Source: Elysia marginata
Taxonomy: Eukaryota > Mollusca > Gastropoda > Plakobranchidae
Assembly: GCA_019649035.1 (NCBI GenBank)
Contig: BMAT01001859.1
Location: 32,187 to 56,964 of the forward strand
Length of the DNA: 24,778 nucleotides
Direction of reading: 5' to 3'
Below the pieces are notes generated by a model. It worked only from the letters and a program-made list of their open reading frames with translations, was not told the origin of the DNA and searched no databases. The first letter of the stretch is position 1. Each line of letters opens with the position of its first letter. Below are positions 9,401-18,959 of this stretch, in pieces. The position numbers were made by a program, and so were the translations under genes.

Positions 9401-11928
9401 GTCGTCTACAAGAGCCAGTAACGCGCTTGCTGGAGCCAGAGACAGTATTTCGGAAACAAGCACAACCCTGAGGACCACACTCATTTCCACGATTGGAGGG
9501 GTGAGTGACAGATTGGGTACTGAAAATGAAAACTTGAAGTCCAAGATTTCACAGACTACCTCCTTTGCAGATGAAGCTTTGGCAGGCTTAAGCTTAGAAG
9601 TTTCCGCTACTCTCACGTCACTCGAGGACAAGATTTCAAACAAGATCAACGCAGTTCAAAGCGAGTTCACTAAGGACATCGACACGCTAGAACAAGAGCA
9701 GGTTGTATCTTCAGGCTTGCAGATGGATAAAACGAAAGACGAGCTGACCAATGTGGAGACTAAATTAATGGAAGACATCGAAGCTCTCAACAATAACGTC
9801 AACGATACAATCACCACTCTGAGTACTGATGCTGGTAATGCATTGGCTAGTATGGACACAGACATGGAGATCAGCATTAATAACGTAGGAAGGCAGGTAG
9901 ACTCAATCAACGAAGATATTACCCAAGCAATAAATGCACTAGCCCAGAATTCTCAAGACAACCTCAGAAATGCGTTCAGCAGTTTAGAAACCAGCGTCGG
10001 TGCCCTTAATACCGCCACGTCACAAGTCATAGAACGTGTTGCTCAAAGCACAAGCGACGTCCTCGGTGACTTTGGACTAGCGTTGAACGTCTCATTCGCA
10101 GGATTGCAGGAAGATTCACAAGCCAAGTTCAATGAAATGCAGCAAAACATGGCCACATCCTTAGCCAGCTTAAAGAAACAATCCGAAGATATTGGCACCC
10201 ACGTCCAGAGCCTTGGCGGCGAGATATCCACGGAGCAAACGAAAATCACAGCTTTGCTCACGAAATTCGGAGAGCTGACCAACCAGGTCAGTGGTATCAC
10301 AAACCAAGTCAACCAATTCCAGACAGGTTTGGTCACGTACAAGGACAAAGCCAGTGATCTGTTCACAAGCACCAACACAGAGCTGACCGTAAAGGGACAG
10401 GCTACTCTGGGGCTGATGTCCGGCGTGGCCAACAAGATTGGACAATTGAAGACCATGATAGAGAGCGCACAGTCTACCTTCCATAGCAATGTCGTGGAGC
10501 TGGGCAACAGAGTTGAGAACGTGGGCAAAAGAGTTGGAGTTTTCGTCAACAGCAACATCGATGATATCCTCGGGCACATGGACAACCAGACTAGGAGAAT
10601 CACCAGTTATCTGCAGGTAAATCGTTTTTCTTTTATATTTTCATAATTTTTTTTTATCCAGCAGCTTCTTTCTTGAACCCCCCCCCCCAAAAAAAAAAAA
10701 AAAATTATTTGAAAAGAAGAAACAAATAAATATGTATCCATATACTTACAGTTTATACTTTGCTGGGTATTTCTTCAAATTTATCACAGGCGTTTTCTGA
10801 CAAAGTCGTTTAACAACAAAACCTAAACCTGAGAAGTGCTATGAAATTTAATGTGAACTATTAGCGTAATGAAATACATTTTTTACTCTTTAATCTGTAC
10901 TAGTTGTAAAACTTTTTCAACCCCTTCATTTACGTCTCATACAGTTCTTTTTTAGCTTTAGTTCTATCTGAACCTAAATTTCCTGATATATCATTTATCC
11001 TTATATCTCTTTCTATGTATAATGGACCTCATTTGACGACATACTCGCAGGCTTAGCGTTAAAAAGATACAGAAAAAAAAAGATTTGAGTTGAATATGAA
11101 ACCCTTTGATTCTGAGTCAGCAAACGTTGGGCTTTCCTACCCAAGTTAGGGCTGTATCAGAAAAAAAAATTAAAGTAAAAATGAATAACATACAATCTCC
11201 AACGATAACTGCCATTACAAACCAATGGAATACTGCTTCGATAATTATCATTTCCACCCTTGTAGTCACAGTTGTAATAGTATAATTTAGATGTTCTTTA
11301 TGTAAATCTGTCACATGAGTAAAACTATAATAATAATTTATTGATTTATTGTATGACATTCTCAAGAAAACTAACATATTGTTTTATTTAAAAATGATTT
11401 GAAAGGAAAGAAGGCTAAAATCTTGAAAGTATTTTTTTTAAAAAGCTGAGTTTAAAACGAAAAAAAAACATTAAGAAAGGAAAATAACATCGAAGAAGCA
11501 TTTTTACCTAAAGAATAAGAAAAAAAGCCATACAAAACTAGGCTGAAAATATATAGGAAAGGCAATCATTGATGCATTATGTTCAGGCATGGTTAAGATT
11601 CTGAAAAAGAGAGTCAACTGTGTAGAATTAAATGTATGAATTTTTTTAAGCATTATACTCAAAACCTCAACGAACCAACACCAACTTTGTGCACGGCTGC
11701 ACAAACATCCTCCTATCTAGAATTTTCAAAATTTCATGTAGGTTTATTTTCTTCATGGTGAACTGGGTTTTACTGATTTTTTGGGGGGTTGTAAAGTTTA
11801 AATATTATATTAGAGAGAAAATATTTATTTAAATCTTACTTTTTTTATATTGCTATTATAGCTAGTTAATATAGCGAATACTACTACTGCTACCACTACT
11901 ACAACTACTACTACTACTACTACTACTT

Positions 11929-11959
<31 letters not shown>

Positions 11960-14900
11960 TACTAATACTAATACTACTACTACTACTAATAATAATAAAA
12001 TAATCATAAATATAGTAACAAATGTAATAATAAAATAGTGTAACTAACACAACATGGCATATTATCTCTATTTCGTTCCTGGCTCTGCAACGATCTATTT
12101 CTCTCTGCCCACAGCCGAAGCAATGCTCTCGCAACATGAACTACGCGAGCGTCAGCAACACACAGTATGTGGTCATCTCACCCAATGATGAGAGCAACAT
12201 CGAGTTCGACATCCTCTGTGACACGGCAACTGATGGAGGTGGCTGGATCGTGATTCAGGTGAGATAATCAGACCAGATTCCTTCATTCTAATTCAGTACT
12301 TTTACATCCCCTAAGCTACACTATGCATGCTCATACGGATACAAATATATCAGATTCCTACCTAGAGATCTGAATATATAGTGAAGGCAGCTACTGCGCA
12401 GTCAAGTGATTGAAAGATATTAAAGGCATGAAACTAGAAGTGGGAAGAAGTAGGCTTAAAAAAGGAAATATGAAATAAGCAGTGGAGAGAAGTGGGCTTA
12501 AAGTGGAAATATGAAATTAGTAGTGGAGAGAAGTGGGCTTAAAGCGGAAAATATTTCAAGGATTTCCACTTTAAGCCTACTTCTCTCCACTGCTAGTTTC
12601 ATAGCTTTAAAATCTTTCAATCGGCAGATTCCTACCTACAATATTGTTGTCAAAGTAAAACTTTTGTATATTCTAACTTTTCTTTGCTGTTGTGGGGTTC
12701 CTATTCTGATCGTCTGGTCGTCTTGATGTCAGGATAATGTGACTGGGTGTGGTGTATGCAAGCGCTCCTTACATCACAGTGTGGCAGCACGTTTTGAATA
12801 GTCCCAAGCGACGTCTCTGATATAACTGTGTAGTTCAAAAGAGACGTTAAAATTCAACCAACCAACCAAATCCTATTCTGATCAATTTTTAATGTACATA
12901 TATAATTATATGCTCTGTTAGGGGTGTATTTATCACTTGAATTTGAAAAAAAAATACGAAGCTTGGTTGTTCAGGGATTTGAAGCAGGTCAGTTACATTT
13001 TGAACATGACACGGTATTTGATCAGGAGCCAGTGCAAGTCAGATAGCTTTCGTAAAGTTAATCTGGCCGCGCTACGTTGGCCAACTTGAAGGCGATGAAT
13101 GAGATCTTTACGAAGTCCCGCCAAAGTGAGTTAGTTAGTTGCAGTAATCCATTTTGGACAATACTAAAGATATTACTAAAGTTGATGTTACTTCTTAGGT
13201 CTAGGAAAGTTCTGACTGTGCATATTTTCCTATTTTGGAAAAACTCTGTCTTCCATAATATTAATATTTCAACATGTGAGGACATTGACATGTTATTATC
13301 TAGATACACGCATAGGTTTTTTAAAGCGTTTACTAGTTTGTATGATATTGACGTTGATGTTTAGGGTGGTTGTTGGTATAGAATGTTCATCTTTGCGGAA
13401 TATAATGATTTAAAAATAAACATCTTCTATAAAAGAAAAATACAATACGGTTACTCTACTCTGCAACTATAACTTATATGCCTAATTTAACTATGTTGCT
13501 GAAATGAAAATTTGCAAAGCTAATAACGGGTCTATTAGAGATTTATTTCGATTATCTCATTCCCCCCCTCCCCCCCCCCCCTCCAAAAAAAGAAAGAAAA
13601 AATATTAATATTTTTAACGAATAACCTCAGCCAAATTACAATTAAAGCTCTTGAAAAGTAAAAGGGATTTGTCAGGATAGCAAGAGTATATAATAAGTTA
13701 AGAAGTCTGGCTTCATTTGCTATTTCCTTTATTGTTCTTTTTTTTCTTTTTTAAACGGTTTCGTATTAAATAACCACTTATATTTTGGCTTTCGTAAAAA
13801 ATGTCTAGAATAGTCAGTCGTTTTATGACATATTTGTCATTATAATATTGCGCTAACAGGAATAAAAAATTTGAAAAATAAACACGGCAGGAAATGGCTT
13901 CAAAGCTGAAAAAGTGGCAAGATTCTTCATGTTTACTTCGTTGAAATTTATGCCCATGTATTGTTGGTTTTTTTTTCCTTTGTACAGAGGAGAACGCAAA
14001 ACGACATTGTCTTCTACAGGAACTGGCAGTTCTACAAAGAAGGTTTCGGTAACATGGACACTGACTTCTACATGGGCAACGACCGCATCCATGAGTTGAC
14101 CAAAAATGTATTACTTATATTCATATATTCCAGTCATTTTAATTAATTTTAGATCTTCCTTTTTTCATCATAAGTACAACTCTGCAAAGAAAAGAAGAGG
14201 AACAAAAATTATTTAAATTTTACAAGCGTTTTGATTTAATTTTAGATCTTCGTTTTTGTTTTTTTTTCATAATTAAGATGCAAAGAAAAAACAAGGAAAA
14301 ACAACTTAAACATAAAATTTTTGTTAATTAACAAAAAAAAATCTGCATGTTTGTTTAGGGCTAAATTTTCTTTCAAACCAAGTTGTCTACGTGATTGTTG
14401 TGGGTATTGCCTTAAGATAGACTATGTGTAGGGTAATATATCGGTCATGTTCAAATATTGTGGTCAAATTTCTTTTACCCTGCAACCGTTCAAGCTGTAA
14501 CCAGGCTCGTTTTGTTTACATAGAATGACCTCAATATGTTGTCCTATTTTCAAAATAAAAACAAAGTTTTAGATTTATTATTATGCAAATAATAGATATG
14601 ATAATTTCGATTTAGTATTTTCGATACTAAATCCAACAATCTTTTTAACTGGCCTTAAAAAAAACAACTACGAAACGAATGTTATTTATATTTATTACAC
14701 GTTGTTAGTGTGTTTATGATGTTAAACCTAATCGATATTTTTTTCCCATTGATAACAACCAGAGAAACTATGAACTTCGCATCACTATGGAGAAAGACGA
14801 GCACGAGTATTACGCCTCGTACAGTACCTTTTACATCGATGGCGAGGATGCTAAGTGAGTAATTGAGTAGAAAATTTACACAAACCAATTAATCATATTA

Positions 14901-16257
14901 GATATTATTAATTTTCGAGTTTTGGGGTTTTTTTTTCTTTAAAGTTCAAGAATCCAGAAAAAATATATATATTACACATAGTCGTTTAACAGATTCACTG
15001 GTTATTGCCATTTCTTACTGCCCTTGACAACCAAAGTGCAGTATCTCCCATATGGTTTGTACTGCACATACTGCACTTTGGTTCTCACGGGTAGCATAGC
15101 AATGGATTCGTAGATTTTTAACGTGAAGTCATTTAGAATAAGAGCGGTGAAGAGTCAACGGGAAAAACGCTCGTATTGACATAATGTCATTGAAAAATTC
15201 CATTAAAAAGAAGATTAATTTGGTATCTGTTGGAAGCATAAACATTTAAACGTTGCTCTGCCATTTTCACTAAAGGAAAGCTATAAGCTATACTTCAAAA
15301 AGAAAAGCCAGTATTGACCAAAAAGTGAAAGGGTTTTGGAAGTTAGGTAGTTGCAATGACCTGTATTTCATTTATATTATCACGTAGAAGTGGATGGTGG
15401 AGTGGCTTACAGTGCCATTTTATTTCTTGTATACCCTCGAAGCAAAGTTAACCCTTTGGTAAATAAACTGACGGAGTTCTTTTACAAATAGCGAGGCTTG
15501 TGGAGTTGTAATAGAAAAAAATGCCATGATTACCGAACAATAAAAAAAGAAATAACACATTAAAATGTACTGCTGCAGTAAGGCACAAGGGCAGTTGCTG
15601 GATTGGCATTAAGCATTAGTTAAGATCGAATCCATCTTATATTTTTGATGCTTCAAAGAAGGTTTATAATGACAATACTGGGGCCGTCTTGGTAGGAACA
15701 TAAAAATGACTTAAAGAGATGCTAGGGACTCTAGATTTCATTGATCTACCTATATCCCCATATCGCGATATGTACCCCTTCTTGTAAACCTAGACCTACC
15801 TGTTATGTTTCACTAATTTCTTTTTCGAACCAAAGCACCCCTTTCTTGGCGCTGAAGAGATTACAGCATTTAAGACCCGCGTCCCTGAATATCATGCGCC
15901 ACTTCATACCGGCTATTAATTTTTTTATTCATAAATTTTTTTTGCTGTAAGAACCCCGAAATTAATGCCCATGTTAATGGTCTCTCCTCCAGATACAAGC
16001 TGCACGTCGGCGGCTATTCTGGTACTGCCGGCGATGCCATGGCCTACCACAACGGGTCGCCTTTCTCCACCATGGACAGAGACAACGACAGGGTCCGGCG
16101 GCTGAACTGTGCTATGCACCAGGAGGGCGCCTGGTGGTACAAGGAGTGCCGACACTCTAACCTGAACGGTGTCTGGGACCGGACCATGGACTGGAGCCAG
16201 CCACCTATCCGCGGGGTGGTAGCCTCCACCGAGATGAAGATTAGACTTAAAGCTTAA
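5744..16257 (+). CDS. FREP-like secreted fibrinogen-related protein, six coding exons (spliced)
   Basis: Joining 5744-5789, 7987-10616, 12115-12258, 13988-14107, 14763-14854 and 15993-16257 gives 3297 nt, 1098 residues plus TAA, with no internal stop. Order: signal peptide (1-14 or 1-16), divergent Ig-like region (about 20-140, Cys30, Cys35, Trp78, Cys117, Cys125), Gly/Asp/Glu-rich hinge (about 155-169), long coiled coil (about 170-892, no Pro, Cys or Trp), fibrinogen C-terminal domain (893-1098). Every intron starts GT and ends AG; phases are 1, 0, 0, 0, 2. Known of the family: molluscan FREPs are secreted, oligomeric lectins of haemolymph that bind pathogen surfaces through the fibrinogen domain. 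Inferred here: same role, with an unusually long stalk. Sequons in the stalk (NSS, NAS, NDT, NVS, NQT) fit a secreted glycoprotein. The family call is secure from the fibrinogen domain; exon 1 and the exon 2 acceptor are the least certain parts. Confidence 0.9.
6045..6282. repeat. (ACT)n microsatellite in intron 1
   Basis: About 80 copies of ACT with a few interruptions (ATT, GGT, TCT, CAA). It makes a long open frame of poly-valine on the minus strand, which is an artefact of the repeat. Confidence 0.97.
6350..6431. repeat. (AAT)n microsatellite in intron 1
   Basis: TAA/AAT units with one GATAACGAT interruption, followed at about 6443 by ATTTTTTAGAGCGCCTTACC, which resembles the sequence after the AAT tract at 23765-23828. 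Confidence 0.95.
7266..7970. repeat. Minisatellite, about 13 units of 51-60 bp, next to exon 2
   Basis: The anchor TTATTATCGCAATCTC recurs roughly every 51-60 bp (near 7301, 7354, 7406, 7466, 7522, 7575, 7630, 7682, 7736, 7791, 7848, 7900 and 7953). Between anchors are variants of CTACTGTGTTCGTCACAAAA and AATCTTTCATAGATTTTT. The last unit runs directly into the T-rich tract of the exon 2 acceptor. Open frames across it arise from the repeat structure and are unlikely to be translated. Confidence 0.95.
7987..10616 (+). CDS. Exon 2: Ig-like head plus giant coiled-coil stalk
   Basis: A single 2630-nt exon. The acceptor at 7985-7986 (CCTCAAG) follows a T-rich tract and supplies the two bases CT that complete the split Ala codon from exon 1; the donor at the other end is CTGCAG|GTAAAT. 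Protein residues 17-140 carry four cysteines and an F-strand-like ARYSCYMGY around Cys125, suggesting a divergent Ig-like fold. A flexible stretch [16 protein letters not shown] follows. From residue 170 to 892 no Pro, Cys or Trp occurs; the sequence is rich in Leu, Ser, Thr, Asp, Glu, Lys and Gln with heptad-like hydrophobic spacing, typical of a coiled coil. Degenerate repeats of the type [14 protein letters not shown] recur. The exon is visibly richer in G+C than its introns. Its length of open frame argues for selection. Confidence 0.88.
10617..12114 (+). other. Intron 2 (1498 bp)
   Basis: Bounded by GTAAAT and CCCACAG. It contains a C9 run followed by an A tract (about 10680-10704) and a TAC/ACT trinucleotide tract (11879-11997). 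Apart from these I see only AT-rich sequence. Confidence 0.85.
11879..11997. repeat. (ACT)n microsatellite in intron 2
   Basis: Interrupted ACT units passing into AAT units at the 3' side. It is the second ACT tract in the gene; frames rich in Val or Ser across it are artefacts. Confidence 0.95.
12115..12258 (+). CDS. Exon 3: start of the fibrinogen domain
   Basis: 144 nt, phase 0 at both ends, acceptor CTGCCCACAG and donor CAG|GTGAGA. It encodes residues 893-940. Cys896 and Cys927 are the first conserved disulphide pair of fibrinogen C-terminal domains, and [18 protein letters not shown] is the domain's signature core, close to the family form in which a Cys-Asp is followed by a GGGW turn. 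It directly follows the coiled-coil exon, so the stalk leads into the lectin domain with no linker exon. Confidence 0.95.
12365..12624. mobile_element. Fold-back (palindromic) MITE-like element, copy 2
   Basis: It is flanked by a perfect 14-bp direct repeat, CAGATTCCTACCTA, at 12351-12364 and 12625-12638. The left arm from about 12408 (GATTGAAAGAT, GGCATGAAACTAG, AGTAGGCTTAAA) is the inverse of the right arm ending at 12622. The left arm exists as about three tandem variants of a ~40 bp unit (AGTGGAGAGAAGTGGGCTTA). It has no coding capacity. A relative lies at about 498-907. Confidence 0.8.
12712..12870 (+). mobile_element. 5'-truncated SINE (family 1) with target-site duplication
   Basis: It is flanked by the perfect 13-bp repeat TCCTATTCTGATC at 12699-12711 and 12871-12883. 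The body begins at GTCTGGTCG and matches the 3' half of the minus-strand SINE at 18960-19261 (AGGATAATGTGACTGGGTGT, CATCACAGTGTGGCAGC, AGAGACGTTAAAATTCAACC) and ends in CAACCAACCAA. The tRNA-like head is missing, so it cannot be transcribed by its own promoter. Confidence 0.88.
13988..14107 (+). CDS. Exon 4: fibrinogen domain, second segment
   Basis: 120 nt, phase 0 at both ends, residues 941-980. The acceptor TTTGTACAG sits behind a long T tract. The product begins [20 protein letters not shown] and continues to [12 protein letters not shown], matching the conserved FYRNW, GFG and GN-IH-LT positions of fibrinogen domains. The donor AAT|GTATTA is weak: it lacks the usual G before and at position +5. 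Reading through it would add about a dozen residues before a stop at 14144-14146. Confidence 0.92.
14108..14762 (+). other. Intron 4 (655 bp)
   Basis: Bounded by GTATTA (weak donor) and AACAACCAG. AT-rich, with two similar stretches containing TTTTAGATCTTC (about 14147-14158 and 14241-14252). Nothing else recognisable. Confidence 0.85.
14763..14854 (+). CDS. Exon 5: fibrinogen domain, third segment
   Basis: 92 nt, starting in phase 0 after AACAACCAG and ending in phase 2 at GATGCTAA|GTGAGT. It encodes residues 981-1010 and two bases of Lys1011. [16 protein letters not shown] and DGEDAK match the family's YELR, AxYxxF and Y-L-VGGYSG approach segments. The split codon is completed by the first base of exon 6, which restores an unbroken domain. 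Confidence 0.92.
14855..15992 (+). other. Intron 5 (1138 bp)
   Basis: Bounded by GTGAGT and CTCCTCCAG. It contains the hairpin at 15029-15083. From 15110 to 15990 I see no recognisable feature. Confidence 0.85.
15029..15083. repeat. Inverted repeat (hairpin) in intron 5
   Basis: AACCAAAGTGCAGTAT (15029-15044) is the exact reverse complement of 15068-15083; the loop carries CCATATGG and a further TACTGCAC. Imperfect pairing continues outward to about 15007 and 15104, which suggests a worn fold-back element. Confidence 0.8.
15993..16257 (+). CDS. Exon 6: C-terminal fibrinogen segment with calcium and ligand sites
   Basis: 265 nt, acceptor CTCTCCTCCAG, ending at TAA 16255-16257. It encodes [20 protein letters not shown] (1012-1031), an Asp-rich loop DRDND (1039-1043) matching the calcium site, Cys1050 and Cys1063 as the second disulphide, and [15 protein letters not shown] (1056-1070), the most conserved part of the fold, which lines the ligand pocket in tachylectin and ficolin-type domains. 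It closes with TEMKIRLKA, the standard family end. All landmark residues expected for a working domain are present. Ligand specificity cannot be read from this. Confidence 0.96.
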
Positions 16258-16920
16258 AACTTCCCGACTGCACACTATTGAGTTATACATATTAGATTTT
16301 TAGATTACAAAGGTAGAACTACACCCTGGCATCTATTCAAGATGGGGAGTTTTTAGGCCCTAGTCTGCAGTGGTTATACCTCAGTAGGAATAAAAGACAA
16401 GCTTTGTCATGTGCTGCAACCAGAGAAAATACAAAAAGACAGAACGGAATAAGCTTGATCTCCTTCTCGCCTTAGTAAAGGCCAAAGACCCCATCATGAG
16501 CAGATGCCACAGTCTCGGCTCGGTTTCGTCCTACCCTTATACTAGAAGTTCAGACTTTCTAATTGTCTGATATTGTATACACGACTCACGCAGTATTAGA
16601 CTTAAAGCTCAAACCTGCAGACTGTATTAATATGTACATAGTAATAGACCTGAAGCAGTTACCTGAAAGGGTACATTGTCAAGATTAGACCTAAAGATTT
16701 CGCTTGATTAAAGCCAGTATGATCAACGACATATTAGACTTAAAGAGTTTACTTATCTAAAGCCAGTATGATGAACTACAGGTTAGACTTAAAAGCTTAA
16801 AAACCTAAAGGCTGGATTGCTATTCGGTATCATATTTAAATTAAAAATCACAATTGCCATTTGTTCATAATTGTAAAATAGTCCCCGACAGAGAAGTTTA
16901 TCTATAAATAAACCTTCTAG
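16258..16920 (+). other. 3' UTR and polyadenylation region
   Basis: The stretch after the TAA holds AATAAA at 16389-16394 and again at 16907-16912 (in TATAAATAAACC). Either could end the transcript, giving a 3' UTR of roughly 150 or 670 nt. A third AATAAA lies near 17383. Which is used cannot be told from sequence. Confidence 0.55.
16595..16810. repeat. Degenerate ~49-bp repeat in the 3' flank, resembling the last codons
   Basis: ATTAGACTTAAAG or a variant occurs at 16595, about 16643 (TAATAGACCTGAAG), 16684, 16733 and 16782, at steps of 41-49 bp. The units at 16684 and 16733 also share AAAGCCAGTATGAT. The same motif is found at 16241-16253, in the codons for Ile-Arg-Leu-Lys-Ala just before the stop. 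Confidence 0.85.
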
Positions 16921-17730
16921 AACAAAAAACTACAATAATGTTCCCGCTTTTTTTACGTTTTCAAAAGATTGACAGTGGTTTGTGTGTAAGTTTAAACTTT
17001 TTCTAAGTTGTATAATAAAAAATTTCACAAAAAAACGATATAAATACTCAACAAAAAAAACCTTTGTATGTTTTTAAAATGTTTTTAAAGCTGTACGTAC
17101 CAGAATATTTACGTTGACTAATACCTATACTCATCGGTTCCATATCCCCCTGCCTTTCATTTTTTTGTTCGTATTTTGTGTCATTTTGGTTCGATAAAAA
17201 GGCCTTGCTGCCCTTATAAAGGTCTTGGAATCTAAAAGTATTTAATATTTTATCGAGGCGCAGTTATCAAAGACTACAAGAACGAAGCATTTAAATTCGA
17301 TGAATAAACAATTTATCAACAAACTTTAGATGACCTATTAGAGTAAAATTGTAGACGTTCGTAAAAATAGATCTCTGAGAAGAATAAAGTAATTAAAATC
17401 ATTTGAGATTTGAAGTCTTCGAGAAAACTAATTAATCTGTTTATTTGTCCATAGTTTTTTAGTTCCTAAATACTATATAAAAAGCACAAGTTTTTTTTTC
17501 TTTTTGCTGTAGTTACCATTGCATCGTAGCTCTTGAAAAATAGAAAATGCCTTTTCAATACTGAATGACCACAGATATTTTGAAAACATTTTGTTTGTAA
17601 AAAAAGTAAGGAAATTTATTTATTGGTTACTTTCACTGAAGGGAAACCTTACTTCAATAAAAATGTGGTTGCCAATTTAAAGGTGGTTTGACATTTTTCG
17701 ATACCAAGTTTTATGTTGTGTTTTGCAATC
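16921..17730. other. AT-rich intergenic stretch, nothing recognised
   Basis: No gene-like frame or clear repeat seen besides homopolymer runs. Confidence 0.5.
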
Positions 17731-17907
17731 CAGGGAGTTTGTTTGTTTGGGTTTTCAGGGAGTTTGCGTGTTGGATTTTCAGGGAGTTTGTGTGTTTGGT
17801 TTTCACGGAGTTTGTGTGTTGGATTTTCAGGGAGTTTTTGTGTTTGGTTTTCAGGGAGTTCGAGTGTTGGCTTTTCGGGAAGTTTGTGAGTTGGATTTTC
17901 AGGGAGA
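17731..17907. repeat. 24-bp minisatellite, about 7 copies
   Basis: The unit resembles GGAGTTTGTGTGTTGGATTT plus TCAG. Because 24 is a multiple of three, all frames stay open. On the minus strand one frame gives an eight-residue repeat of the type LPENPTHK across 17649-17921, without a signal peptide or flanking domain. Probably non-coding. Confidence 0.93.
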
Positions 17908-18149
17908 ATAAAATTTGCCAATGCAATATAAATATATTATAATAGTTTTACAGACGTTTTAGAGACAAGATTAAAATAGGATGGTTTGTTTATAACCAGA
18001 CTAAGTATAAAAAAATGGCACCATGCGAATGCGTTGGGGACTTATCGCAGACATAAATAGGGCGGACTGAGAGGTAAGTTAGAAAAGATTAGGGGAAACA
18101 GATATTCATATTTTACATTTTTTTTCAATTGACACGCAGAGCCTAGGCT

Positions 18150-18335
18150 CTAAAGCTGGAAACCTATAGACACGGCAACTGAACGACAGCCGGACGGCAG
18201 TCAGATGGCATCGGGACTGCAGGGGGGAAGGCACCGGTAATTCTGCAGCAAAAAGTAACAATGACATTTTCTGTTTAAGATATTTGTTTCCGTCCGCTGC
18301 CTACAGTTACCGTGCCTATAGGTCTCCAGTTTAAA
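18150..18335. mobile_element. TIR MITE, about 180 bp
   Basis: 18156-18181 (CTGGAAACCTATAGACACGG...) and 18304-18329 are inverted repeats with about five differences in 26 bp. Weaker inverse similarity continues inward through GGACGG on both sides, giving about 45 bp arms. No coding capacity. Target-site duplication not resolved; superfamily not assigned. Confidence 0.7.
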
Positions 18336-18959
18336 GTTAAAACAGAAGAAAAGCATGACACACTGAGCGTAAACTGGAAGAAAAATACACTTAAAATCTA
18401 GGCTACATCTAGGCCTAAATCAAGACTCTCGATCAACATATCTTCTAGCTACATCTAGCTCTAAATTTTCGATTATCTGAATTGATATCTATAATTATCT
18501 AAGTCAAATTTTTACGCCCTCAATCTAGATTTCAGATCTTGATCTATTCTAAATCCTGCACAATTTTCACCAAACGAAGGTAAAACAGTATTGCTGACGT
18601 ATTTTTACACCTAAAACTTTTTCGAAGTGTGTAAAAGTTTGCCTATCCTTTTCCTTAGCAGTCTTTAACATTAGCATTATTTATATCGTGACATTGAGCC
18701 TACAAAATTAAAAGTATAATCACGGGTGCCTTTTACGGGTGTAGTGAGGAGGACCAAATGCCAATTAACTTTGGCAAAACAGGTAAATATTAACAATATC
18801 AACAAGACATAACCTAGGGACGATGGAGATGAATAAGACATGTTGAGAAAACAATCAAAGCTCAATCCGGGGAACAGCCAGAAGGAAAAAGAAATGGATG
18901 GGGTGGAGCGTCATGACGACTCAAAAACCCCTGGTGGAGAACAGTGGAGGCAGAGATAG

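Larger units (their letters stand above)
12259..13987 (+). other. Intron 3 (1729 bp) with two inserted elements
   Basis: Bounded by GTGAGA and TGTACAG. It hosts a fold-back element (12365-12624) and a 5'-truncated SINE (12712-12870), each flanked by direct repeats. The stretch 12884-13987 holds a C-rich run near 13562-13582 and otherwise nothing recognisable. Confidence 0.85.

Noticed and set aside
8310..10603. Long minus-strand open frames (177, 272, 84 and 186 codons) opposite exon 2
   Set aside because: They are antisense shadows. The coiled-coil exon has few codons that make minus-strand stops; the products show no domain and lack their own splice or start context.
7995..10646. Single-exon gene starting near 7989 and ending at 10646
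   Set aside because: No ATG lies at that start, and the frame continues past a good donor at 10616 into AT-rich intron sequence; the exon joins in phase to a signal-peptide exon and to fibrinogen exons.
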